A DNA stretch of 64,000 nucleotides from Microbacteriaceae bacterium (GTDB lineage Bacteria; Actinomycetota; Actinomycetes; Actinomycetales; Microbacteriaceae): the NCBI GenBank assembly GCA_009780695.1, contig WQZN01000001.1, forward strand, positions 186,001-250,000. Reading direction: 5' to 3'. Both the position numbers and the translations under genes were made by a program. Under the pieces are notes generated by a model. The model was not told the origin of the DNA and did no database searches. It worked only from the letters and a program-made list of their open reading frames with translations. Numbering within the stretch: position 1 is the stretch's first letter; each line of letters opens with the position of its first letter. Positions 48,919 to 57,531 of the stretch are shown in pieces.

Positions 48919-50018
48919 CACAGCTCCTTCGTGCGGGGGTCGAGCAGGACATACACCGAGTCGGCCAGGAAGTTGAACACGAGCGTGAAGGCAATGATCA
49001 TCAGCATCACGGCCTGCATCACCGGGTAGTCGCGGGTGCCCTGGGCCTGCGAGAGCAAGGTGCCGATGCCTGGGTAGATGAACACCGACTCGGCCAGGAT
49101 GACCGCGGTCAATGACCCGCCGATCGACTGGGCGAGCCCGGTGAAGTTCGGCAGCAGGGCGTTGCGGGCCGCATAGTGATTACGCACCGCGGCCGGGCGC
49201 AAGCCCTTCGCGCGGGCGAGCTGGACATAGTCCTCGTTGACGGTCGTGATCATCATGTTGCGCATGGTGAACATCCAGTTGGAGAACCCGACGATCACGA
49301 GCGTCACCATCGGAAGCACCGAGTACCACACGACGCTCAACAGGAAGATCGGGTTGAAGATGTCGGGCTTGCCGAGCGCCTCGTTATATGCGCCTTCGTT
49401 GGGCATCCATCCGTTCTTGTAGCTCACGTACCAGACGAGCAGCAGGCCAAGCCAGAACGCGGGTATCGAGGAGAAGAACATCGAGAACGGCGTGAGGATG
49501 CTGTCGAGACGGCGGCCCGGCTTCCAACCGAGACGCGCGCCGAGGTAGGTGCCGATCAGCCAGCCGATGATGGTGGAGACGAGCGCGAGGTACAGCGTCC
49601 AGGGCAACGCCTGCGAGATGATCGAGGACACCGGCAGCGGGTAGTACTGGATCGAGCGGCCGAAGTCACCGTGCAGCGTCTGGACCAGATAGTTGAAGAA
49701 GGCGACGAACAGGTTCTGGTGCGGGTCGCCGTAGCGGTCGTAGATCTGTTGGCGGACGTAGGGACTCGGCTGAGCGTGGGTCTGCGCGATGATCTGCTGG
49801 ATCATCTGCTCAGCAGGGTTTCCCGGAACGAGGCGCGGCAAGATGAAGCTCGCGAAGAGGCTGACAAAGGCGATGACTGCGTAAGTCGCGAGGCGCTTGC
49901 CCAAGTAGGCGAGGTTGCCACCGTTGCGTCGGGTGCGCCGACCTCGGGGAACGCTCGCTCGCGCGGCGCCCGGTTCCGGGGCTCCGGCATAGAGCACGGC
50001 GGTGTTTGGTGCCGACAT
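48918..50018 (-). CDS. ABC transporter permease (DppB-type)
   Basis: GKRLATYAVIAFVSLFASFILPRLVPGNPAEQMIQ; EDYVQLARAKGLRPAAVRNHYAARNALLPNFTG. Confidence 0.92.
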   Translation of the reverse strand: MSAPNTAVLYAGAPEPGAARASVPRGRRTRRNGGNLAYLGKRLATYAVIAFVSLFASFILPRLVPGNPAEQMIQQIIAQTHAQPSPYVRQQIYDRYGDPHQNLFVAFFNYLVQTLHGDFGRSIQYYPLPVSSIISQALPWTLYLALVSTIIGWLIGTYLGARLGWKPGRRLDSILTPFSMFFSSIPAFWLGLLLVWYVSYKNGWMPNEGAYNEALGKPDIFNPIFLLSVVWYSVLPMVTLVIVGFSNWMFTMRNMMITTVNEDYVQLARAKGLRPAAVRNHYAARNALLPNFTGLAQSIGGSLTAVILAESVFIYPGIGTLLSQAQGTRDYPVMQAVMLMIIAFTLVFNFLADSVYVLLDPRTKEL

Positions 50019-50046
50019 CAGATCGCCTCCTTGCGCTCCGAGAAGT

Positions 50047-50066
50047 CTAATAAACCGATTTAGTTG
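50047..50066. promoter_or_regulatory. LacI#2 operator candidate upstream of ABC operon
   Basis: CTAATAAACCGATTTAGTTG, 29 bp before permease start. Confidence 0.8.
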
Positions 50067-50157
50067 ATAGCAGTATTAACACGACATTCGGCGCTCGTGT
50101 CAAGCGCGGCGGGCAAGCTCGGCATCGCGCGGCATCGGCCGGGCGGGCGGGGTGCGC

Positions 50158-51006
50158 TCAGCGGGACGCGAGCGCGAGCGCGCCGCTCATCTCGTCGACC
50201 CACCGCCACGGCGCATCGCGACCACCCGGCAGGGCCCGAAAGTATTCCCAGACGTCTACGCCGCCGAAGTTGGGGTAGCGGGACCCGAGTTCTTTCACAG
50301 TGCGCGCGACCTCATACGGGTCGACCCAGCCCGCGCCGTCCTCGGGATGACCGATGACACCTGCGACCAACTTGTCAGGCGGATACACGCCGCGCGCGAC
50401 GATCTCGTCGTAGCCGGCGGCCGTCGCGAGGGAGCCGTAGCCGCTGTAAAACTGCACGTTGACGAAGTCGATCTCATCACCGCGGCGGCGATACAGCTCG
50501 TCGTAGTCGAAGCCCGAGAGGTTTTCGCCACCGCTGAGGGCAGTGCCGACGGGTGCCAGCACGACGAGGAAATCCGGGCCGAAATCGGCTCGGACGGCGT
50601 CGATCAGGCCGGTCACGCCGTCGAGCGACATCGGCTGCTCAACGTCGATGTCGATGCCGTCGAAGCGATGCTCGCGCAGGAAGTCGCGAAGCAGCGGATA
50701 GAACTCGCGGAACATCGCCCCGTCGAGCTTGTCGATCGTTCCAGGGGCCCAGCCGCCCACCATCGCGAGGACGGGCAGACCGGAATCCTGAACGCCAGCG
50801 ACCTCTCGCCAGAGACCGTCGTGATACGGGTGGGTGTGCTCGTGATCGTTCACCACGACCCGGCGGTCGTCGCCAATGTGCACTGCGGCAACGATCAGAT
50901 GCGTCGCCCCGTGACGGGCGAGTGACGCAACCGGAACCTGATGCCCGCCGATCCGATGCGTTTGGTGGTAGACGACGACCCGGTGCGACTTCGGGGCGAG
51001 AGACAT
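50158..51006 (-). CDS. cytoplasmic GH18-family hydrolase (endo-beta-N-acetylglucosaminidase/chitinase type)
   Basis: FDGIDIDVEQ matches GH18 DxxDxDxE; no signal peptide (MSLAPKSHRVVVYHQTH). Confidence 0.8.
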   Translation of the reverse strand: MSLAPKSHRVVVYHQTHRIGGHQVPVASLARHGATHLIVAAVHIGDDRRVVVNDHEHTHPYHDGLWREVAGVQDSGLPVLAMVGGWAPGTIDKLDGAMFREFYPLLRDFLREHRFDGIDIDVEQPMSLDGVTGLIDAVRADFGPDFLVVLAPVGTALSGGENLSGFDYDELYRRRGDEIDFVNVQFYSGYGSLATAAGYDEIVARGVYPPDKLVAGVIGHPEDGAGWVDPYEVARTVKELGSRYPNFGGVDVWEYFRALPGGRDAPWRWVDEMSGALALASR

Positions 51007-51052
51007 CCGTTTCTCCTGTCCTCACGGGCAGCACTGTCCGCGTGATGTCGCC

Positions 51053-51072
51053 ATAATAAACCGATATAGCTG
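51053..51072. promoter_or_regulatory. LacI#2 operator candidate upstream of cytoplasmic GH18
   Basis: ATAATAAACCGATATAGCTG, 47 bp before start. Confidence 0.8.
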
Positions 51073-51104
51073 ACGGGCCACCGCTCCCTGTTCCGCGACC
51101 GCAG

Positions 51105-52964
51105 CTAGCCGTTCTTGTGAACGCGATAGCCGGCCGCCTGCAGGTCGAAGGCTTCCCGGTACCACTCGCTCGAGCGGTACACCTCCGCGGGCGAGCCGGC
51201 CGAGGTGATGCGGCCGTGCTCGACGACGATCACCCGGTCAGCGCGGGCCGCATGCGAGAGGCGATGTGTCACGAGCACCAGCGTGCCGCCCCGCAGAGAG
51301 CCTTCGATGTGATCGAGTAGGTCCGATTCGGCGTACGGGTCGAGGGCCGAGGTCGGCTCGTCGAACAAGGCGATCTCGCTGCGGCGGGCGTGCAGGATCG
51401 TGCGGGCGATTGCGAGCCGCTGCCACTGGCCGCCCGAGAGGTCCGTGCCGTTCCCATCCGCGTCGATGTAGAGATAGGAGTCGAGGCCGCTCAGCACACC
51501 GCGCTCGTCTCTCGTGGTCTTCCCGCCGAACACGACGCCCGAGAAGGTGACCCTGCTGGTCTTGGGTCGCAGGACGTTCGTCGATCTCGCCGTGCGCAGT
51601 TCGGAGAGGCCGACGCGGTCGAGCTCGGCGAGCATCGCCTCCTCCTCGTTCTCGAGCTCCGGGTCGCCGCAGGCGAGGTTCTCGCGGATGCTCAGCGGGA
51701 ACTTGGCGAAGTCTTGGTTCATCACAGCCATCGACAGCCGCGGCCCGGTGCTCTGCCGTACCGCTCCGCCGGTCGGTTCGTAGAGCCCCGTCAGGATCTT
51801 CACAAGGGTCGACTTCCCCGCGCCGTTCGGACCGACGATGCAGGTCATGCCACCACGTCGGATGACGCCCTCGACGCCGTGCAGCACGTCGGCCTCTGCT
51901 GCCGGGTAGCGGTAGCAGACACCCAACAGTTCGACGGCATTACCCGGGTCGACGACGTCTGCGCGTGGCTCGGGCGCCTTCGGGCGAGCGAGGACGAAAG
52001 ACATGAGCGATGTGCAGGGCGCTTGGAAGGCGGCCAGCTGATTCACCCCGTTGACGACGCCCCAGAACATGTTCCCCACGTTCATGAGCACGCCCAGCAC
52101 GAGCACGATCGAGTACGGTCGCGCGGGATCCATGTACACGGCGCACGCAACGACCGAGGCGGCCGCGGGGACCAGTTGCGTTCCTGTGAGGTACCAGCCC
52201 GCGCGATAACGCAGGCTATTGACCCGCCCGAGGACACGGAACTGATCGAGGAACCACTGGCGGGGGGCCCACTGCTGCATCCGGAAGATGCGCAGGTCCT
52301 TCGCAAACTCGGCCTCCATAGCCACATTTGAGATGGCGTCGATGCGCTGCCGCATTCCCGAGAAGTTCTCCTCGAGCCGCCACATGAGCCGGTCGAACTT
52401 CAGCTGCACATACATCGAGGGCACCATGCCGACGACCAGGATGACCGGGAACCAACGTCCGACTGTCAGTGCAAGACCGAGCATCGGGACGAGCCCTACC
52501 GCCGACTGCAGAAGTGTCATGAAAGACCAGACGAGCTGCGCAGACTGGTCCATCGCCTGCTTTGCCTGGGTCTTGCGCGAGATGAGCTCCGGCGACTCGT
52601 GCATCCCCATGCCGGGCCAACGGGCGATCGCGTCCTGGTACATCTGATGTAGGCGCCCCCGCATGAGGTCGAAGGCGCTCAACTGCATCGGCACCGTCAG
52701 CTGCCCGAGCACGCCCTCGACGAGGAACATCGAGCCGAGCAGTGCGAGCAGGATCCCCAGCCCATACTGCTGTGCCACAGTCGGACCGTGTGTCTGCAGG
52801 TAGACGAGCCCCGTAGGCACGAGCGCGGTAAGGAAGCGCAGCGCCATCAGGCCCCAGAACTGAACTCCGGTGAAGCGGATGAGCGTTGAGATGCACCTCG
52901 TCATCGCGAATCGGACTCGCGGGAACGTGTCTACACCGTCAGCAGCCTGTGCGGGTGCGGTCAT
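51105..52964 (-). CDS. exporter-type ABC transporter (fused permease and ATPase)
   Basis: N-terminal TM region; GPNGAGKSTLVKILTGLYEPTGG, DLSGGQWQRLAIARTILHARRSEIALFDEPTSALDP; start at MTAPAQ. Confidence 0.88.
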   Translation of the reverse strand: MTAPAQAADGVDTFPRVRFAMTRCISTLIRFTGVQFWGLMALRFLTALVPTGLVYLQTHGPTVAQQYGLGILLALLGSMFLVEGVLGQLTVPMQLSAFDLMRGRLHQMYQDAIARWPGMGMHESPELISRKTQAKQAMDQSAQLVWSFMTLLQSAVGLVPMLGLALTVGRWFPVILVVGMVPSMYVQLKFDRLMWRLEENFSGMRQRIDAISNVAMEAEFAKDLRIFRMQQWAPRQWFLDQFRVLGRVNSLRYRAGWYLTGTQLVPAAASVVACAVYMDPARPYSIVLVLGVLMNVGNMFWGVVNGVNQLAAFQAPCTSLMSFVLARPKAPEPRADVVDPGNAVELLGVCYRYPAAEADVLHGVEGVIRRGGMTCIVGPNGAGKSTLVKILTGLYEPTGGAVRQSTGPRLSMAVMNQDFAKFPLSIRENLACGDPELENEEEAMLAELDRVGLSELRTARSTNVLRPKTSRVTFSGVVFGGKTTRDERGVLSGLDSYLYIDADGNGTDLSGGQWQRLAIARTILHARRSEIALFDEPTSALDPYAESDLLDHIEGSLRGGTLVLVTHRLSHAARADRVIVVEHGRITSAGSPAEVYRSSEWYREAFDLQAAGYRVHKNG

Positions 52965-53035
52965 CAGTGTCCGCTCCTTCGTGAATCGGTGCCGGAGTGC
53001 GACGGTTCGCACTCGGGTCGCGGGCCGCCATACCG

Positions 53036-56000
53036 TCAGGCGAAGACTTCGAGCTGGGCCAGCGTGAGCGAGCTGTCGGCAGTGAAGCGAATGGTGACGA
53101 GATCGGATGCTCCAACGACGGGCTCTCCCGAACAGCGGAACGGTCGCAGCTGCCCCGGCCGCTCGAAACCCTCCTCGGCTCGGCTGTCGAGCGGGACCAC
53201 GCGACCGTCAGCCGTCAGGCCTTCGAGACGCCACGCCGCAAGCACTGGCGATGCGAGGCTTACCGTGTAGAGGAGGCCCGGGCGAGACGGAGGCTCGAGC
53301 GACAGCTCGACGGACTCTCCGGCGGCGAGCACCATCGGGTGGGCGCCGAGGTCGTCGGCGGGGCCGCCGGGCACGCGGGCGAGCAGGTCGCGCGGCGGGG
53401 CCGTGAAGCCGTGCAGGCGGGATGCCGAGGCCGGCCGGCTCGCAGCCGCCCAGCCCTGGGGCGCGTGCGCGAGCTCGAACTCGAGCAGGCCGCCCGCGCG
53501 CAGCGCGCTGCGCGGGATCGACACGTCGTGCCATGGCTCGCCGTTCCAGCGCACGCCCGCGACGTACGGAGCCCCGGCGTTCGTGGCCGTGATGACGAGC
53601 TCGCCACCGCCCTCGGGTCGCACGACGACGCGCGGCAGCAGCGGGGGCGTGAGCACGAAGGTGTCGCTCGCGGGCGTGAGCGGGTAGAGGCCCAGGCTCG
53701 CGAACAGGTGCCAGCCCGACATCTCGCCGTTGTCCTCGTCGCCCGGGAAGCCCTGGCCGAAGTCCGAGCCGACGAACAGCCGGTCGCGGGCCTCGGTCAC
53801 GATGCGATGCGCGTCGTCGTGGCGGCCGGCGTGCAGATAGAAGAACGGGATGTGGTGCGCGGGCTGGTTCGACAGGCCGAGCATGCCCATGCGGACATCC
53901 CGCGCCTCGGTCTGCTCGTGGATGACGAAGCCGTACGAGCCGCACGTGGCGGGGTCGGCCGTCTCGGGCGTGGCGAAGAAGCGGTCGAGGGATGCCCCGA
54001 GCGCCGCCTCCCCGCCGTGCAGCTCCGCGAGCCCCGCCCCGTCGTGCGGTGCGGTGTACGCCGTGCCCCAGCCGTTGGTCTCGGTGTAGTCGAAGCCCCA
54101 CACCGTGGGGTCGTATTCCGCAGCCGGCATACGCCATGCGCCGTCTCTGGTGCGGCCGAGGAAGGTGCCAAGCTCGGGAGCGAAGACGTTGCGGAAGTTC
54201 GCGCTGCGGCGCTCGAAGTACTCGGCTTCCGTCTCGAGCCGGGCGCGGCGCACGGCGTCCGTCTCACGCTCGGCCACGCGGCGCGCGAGCACGGCGACAC
54301 CCCAGTCGTTGATGGCGTTGTCGAGGGTCCACGACATGCCCTCGTGCGTCCCGGTGTCGATGAAGCCGCGCCAGATGCCCGGGTGCAGGCCCTTGCGCCC
54401 GACCTCGGGGCGCGGGGCGGGAACGGTCGCGTTCACGATGGCCGAGCGGTAGGCCGTCTCGAGGTCGAAGCCGTCGACCCTGCTCGCGGCGAGGTCGGCG
54501 AAGACCGTGTCACTCGTCGTGCCGGTCATCGAGTCGACCGGGCCGGGCGCGCTCCACCGGCTCGTCCAGCCGCCGTCGGCGAAGTGCTGCACGAAGCCCT
54601 GCGCCAGTTCGCCCGCCGAGCCCGGAGTGAGCAGTGCGAGCGCGGGCCAGCAGGTGCGGTAGGTGTCCCAGAAGCCGTTGTTCGCGCTGTACCCGCCCGT
54701 GCGGAGCTCGCCATCGACGGGGGAGCGATAGCTCAGACCGCCCGTCGCGGCATCCGGCTCGGCGTGCGCATTGGGATAGAGGAACAGGCGGTACAGATCG
54801 GAGTAGAGCGAGCGCGCCTGGTCGTCGCTCGCCCCCTCGAGCTCGAGCACACCGAGCTTGTCGCGCCAGCGCGCCTCGGCCGCCTCGGCCATGGCATCGA
54901 AGCCGCCCGCCGTCGAGAGGTTCGTCCGCGCATGCGCCGCGTCGATCGTCGAGATGCCGATGAGGGCGTCAACCGGATGTATGGCGCTCGCGGCATATGT
55001 CACGTGACCCGTCACGCGACCACCGTCGGCGTCGCCCTCCAGACGCACCGCGGTGCGCCCGCCCGCGGGCAGTCGCAGGTGCACGAAGTGCCGCGGCCGG
55101 CCCGGGCCGTCGCCCAGCTCGACGTCGAGCTCGATGCCGTCAGCGCCGTCCGTGACGTCGAGCGACGCCGCGTCTCCGAGGTGGTCGACGACGACCGAGA
55201 GCCACGGGCTCGAGCCGTCGCCGGTGAAGCGCATGCCGAGTGCGAAGTCGCCCGCTGTCAGCTGCGCCGTGAGGCCGCCGTCGAGCTCCACCACATAGCG
55301 GTGCGGCCGGGCGCGCTCACGCTCGCGGTCGAAGCCGAGCGCTCGGGCTTTCCGCCCCTGATCAGGACTTTCCAAAGGGCTCGGCATGAGCTGGAACACA
55401 CCGCGGTCGCCGATCCACGGGCTCGGAATGTGCGAGGTCGCGAACGCCTCGATCGCGGGGCGCCCGTCGTCGCGGTTGTGCGCATGGAACGCGTACGGCC
55501 AGTTGCCGGCCGAAGCGTTCGTCATCGGCAGCCCGAACACGCCGCCGTGCGGCACGGCGACGAGCGGCGCGGTGTTCCCGCGCGAGAAGGTGTCGCTCGA
55601 CTGCGTGCCGCGGGTCGTGTCGACGCGGTCGAGCGACTCTACGGGTGCGGGCGCGGCCGCGGCGATGCGCACCCCGTCAAGCCAGCCGGCGAGGTCGTGG
55701 CCGGGCGCGCGGCGCACGCGGGCGATGACGCGGCGGATGCCCCCGGCAGCGGCATCCGGCAGCACCGCACTCCTGCGGTTCCACTGGTCGACGTACACCG
55801 TCTTCACGTCCGCCTGCCCGCTCGGGGTCACGACGTTGCCGTGCTGGTCGCGCGGTTCGCCGTCGCTGAGCCACGAGCCGTCGGCGAACTCGACGTCGAG
55901 CGCGAAGGCCGTCGCATCCCAGCGCGTCTCGAGCGTCTCGCCGGCGACGGGGAACCAGTCGTACTGCAGCACGAGAGCGGATGCCCCGCCGTCGGGCACC

Positions 56001-56140
56001 ACGACATCCGGCACCTCGAACACCGCCTCGCCCTCGCCCGCGGGGGCGTGCACCGCAAAGGCCGCCGGCGACACCGACCCGATGCCGGGCCGTGCGTTGT
56101 AGGTGAATTCGGGCCCGCCTTCGCGCCGTAACTGCTGCAT
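53036..56140 (-). CDS. GH92-family alpha-mannosidase, no signal peptide
   Basis: GFWDTYRTCWPALALLTP; GYGFV-like segment; GFPGDEDNGEMSGWHLFASLGLYPLTP GH92 signature. Confidence 0.92.
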   Translation of the reverse strand: MQQLRREGGPEFTYNARPGIGSVSPAAFAVHAPAGEGEAVFEVPDVVVPDGGASALVLQYDWFPVAGETLETRWDATAFALDVEFADGSWLSDGEPRDQHGNVVTPSGQADVKTVYVDQWNRRSAVLPDAAAGGIRRVIARVRRAPGHDLAGWLDGVRIAAAAPAPVESLDRVDTTRGTQSSDTFSRGNTAPLVAVPHGGVFGLPMTNASAGNWPYAFHAHNRDDGRPAIEAFATSHIPSPWIGDRGVFQLMPSPLESPDQGRKARALGFDRERERARPHRYVVELDGGLTAQLTAGDFALGMRFTGDGSSPWLSVVVDHLGDAASLDVTDGADGIELDVELGDGPGRPRHFVHLRLPAGGRTAVRLEGDADGGRVTGHVTYAASAIHPVDALIGISTIDAAHARTNLSTAGGFDAMAEAAEARWRDKLGVLELEGASDDQARSLYSDLYRLFLYPNAHAEPDAATGGLSYRSPVDGELRTGGYSANNGFWDTYRTCWPALALLTPGSAGELAQGFVQHFADGGWTSRWSAPGPVDSMTGTTSDTVFADLAASRVDGFDLETAYRSAIVNATVPAPRPEVGRKGLHPGIWRGFIDTGTHEGMSWTLDNAINDWGVAVLARRVAERETDAVRRARLETEAEYFERRSANFRNVFAPELGTFLGRTRDGAWRMPAAEYDPTVWGFDYTETNGWGTAYTAPHDGAGLAELHGGEAALGASLDRFFATPETADPATCGSYGFVIHEQTEARDVRMGMLGLSNQPAHHIPFFYLHAGRHDDAHRIVTEARDRLFVGSDFGQGFPGDEDNGEMSGWHLFASLGLYPLTPASDTFVLTPPLLPRVVVRPEGGGELVITATNAGAPYVAGVRWNGEPWHDVSIPRSALRAGGLLEFELAHAPQGWAAASRPASASRLHGFTAPPRDLLARVPGGPADDLGAHPMVLAAGESVELSLEPPSRPGLLYTVSLASPVLAAWRLEGLTADGRVVPLDSRAEEGFERPGQLRPFRCSGEPVVGASDLVTIRFTADSSLTLAQLEVFA

Positions 56141-56155
56141 GCGCCCGACGATAGA

Positions 56156-56175
56156 GAACTAAACCGGTTTTGTCA
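56156..56175. promoter_or_regulatory. LacI#2 operator candidate between GH92 and MFS gene
   Basis: GAACTAAACCGGTTTTGTCA, perfect AAACCGGTTT core. Confidence 0.8.
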
Positions 56176-56222
56176 TGCGAACGGGCGCTGCGGCGTCAGC
56201 CCCGCCGCCATACTGAGTGACG

Positions 56223-57446
56223 ATGACAGCGACTCAGGCGACGGGGCCGCGTGCAGCGCTCGCACACCGCCCCTTCCGCAACTGGTTCATCGTCCAGATC
56301 TTCTCAGGATCCGGCTCCTCGACGCAGATGATCGGTATGGCGTGGCTCGTCGTGCGCGCGACGGGCAGCGGCGTCGCGCTCGGCCTGCTGACGGCGCTCT
56401 CGCTCGTGCCGGTGCTGCTGCTGGGGCCGCTCGTGGGCACGCTGATCGACAGGATGTCCCGCCGCGTCCTCCTCGTGGCGACCCAGTCCGCGTACCTCGT
56501 GCTCGCCACCGTCCTCGCGGCCACGACCGCGGCGGACCACACGAACCTGCCGGTGCTCTATGGCGTCGCGCTGCTGACGGGCATCGTCAACGCCGTCGAC
56601 GGCCCGGCGCGCCAGGTCTATCTCGTCGACCTCGTCGGGCCCCAGATGATCCCGGCCACAGTCGGCCTCTACGAGGTCGTGCTGAACGCCTCGCGCGTGC
56701 TCGGCCCCGCCGCGGGCGGCGCGCTGCTCGCGACGTGGGGCGTCGTGCCGTGCTTCGTGTTCAATGCGATCACGTTCGTCCCCGTGCTGCTGGTCTTGAT
56801 CTTCACGCACTCGGGCCACGAGGAGCGTGCGAAGTCGGGCGAGCGCGCGAGCTTCACCGCGGGCATCCGTTGGGTCGCCGCTAACCCGCACGTGGCCTGG
56901 ATGCTGCTGTTCGCCGCCGTCTCGGGCATGCTCTTCAACCTCTCCGTCACGGTGCCACTCGTGACGCAGCGCGTGTTCGGGCTGGGCGGCGGCGCCTACG
57001 GCGCGCTCGTCGCGGTCTTCGGCGTCGGCGCGCTCGTCGGCGCGCTCGCGGCGTCGAACAGCTCGGGCACGCCCCGCTTCCGCACAGTCGCGTTGCTCGC
57101 CGGCGCGACGGGTGCGGCGATCGTGCTGAGCGCCCTCGCGCCGTCCGAATGGCTGTTCGGCCTCGGCCTCGCGGCCATCGGCGGCGTCAGCATCCTGTTC
57201 ATCGCACGCGCGAACGCGCTCGTGCAGCTCGAGTCGCCGGCCCACATGCGCGGCCGAGTGATGAGCCTGTGGAACATGGCGATCCCCGGCATGAACCCCT
57301 TCACCGGCCTGGCGGCCGGCGCGGTGGCCGACGCCTTCGGGGCCCGCGCGGGCTTCGGCCTCGCCGGCGCCCTCTTCCTCGTGGTGTTCACCGCGACGCT
57401 CGTCTTCGGCCGCGCGCACGGCCGTGATTCTGCGCCGACGGGGTGA
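56223..57446 (+). CDS. MFS transporter (MFS_3/enterobactin-exporter-like)
   Basis: RNWFIVQIFSGSGSSTQMIGMAWLVVRATGSGVALGLLTALSLVPVLLLGPLVGTLIDRMSRR; GTG at 56217 is an alternative start. Confidence 0.88.
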   Translation: MTATQATGPRAALAHRPFRNWFIVQIFSGSGSSTQMIGMAWLVVRATGSGVALGLLTALSLVPVLLLGPLVGTLIDRMSRRVLLVATQSAYLVLATVLAATTAADHTNLPVLYGVALLTGIVNAVDGPARQVYLVDLVGPQMIPATVGLYEVVLNASRVLGPAAGGALLATWGVVPCFVFNAITFVPVLLVLIFTHSGHEERAKSGERASFTAGIRWVAANPHVAWMLLFAAVSGMLFNLSVTVPLVTQRVFGLGGGAYGALVAVFGVGALVGALAASNSSGTPRFRTVALLAGATGAAIVLSALAPSEWLFGLGLAAIGGVSILFIARANALVQLESPAHMRGRVMSLWNMAIPGMNPFTGLAAGAVADAFGARAGFGLAGALFLVVFTATLVFGRAHGRDSAPTG

Positions 57447-57492
57447 GGGTCCCGAGGTTCGGCGCGATGTGAAGGCATCCCACAGCGGCCGA

Positions 57493-57509
57493 CCGGGTTC
57501 TCGACCCGG
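57493..57509. terminator. candidate hairpin between convergent MFS and Endo H-like genes
   Basis: CCGGGT-TCTCG-ACCCGG. Confidence 0.4.
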
Positions 57510-57531
57510 CCGGCCGCCGCGGATCGATGCG

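Noticed and set aside
42700-53000. Integrative mobile element
   Set aside because: No integrase, transposase, tRNA or flanking direct repeats seen; only compositional evidence, so reported as possible lateral acquisition instead.
52997-56131. 1044-aa plus-strand ORF opposite GH92
   Set aside because: Same GC3 mirror effect; the minus strand carries the GH92 signature GDEDNGEMSGWH.
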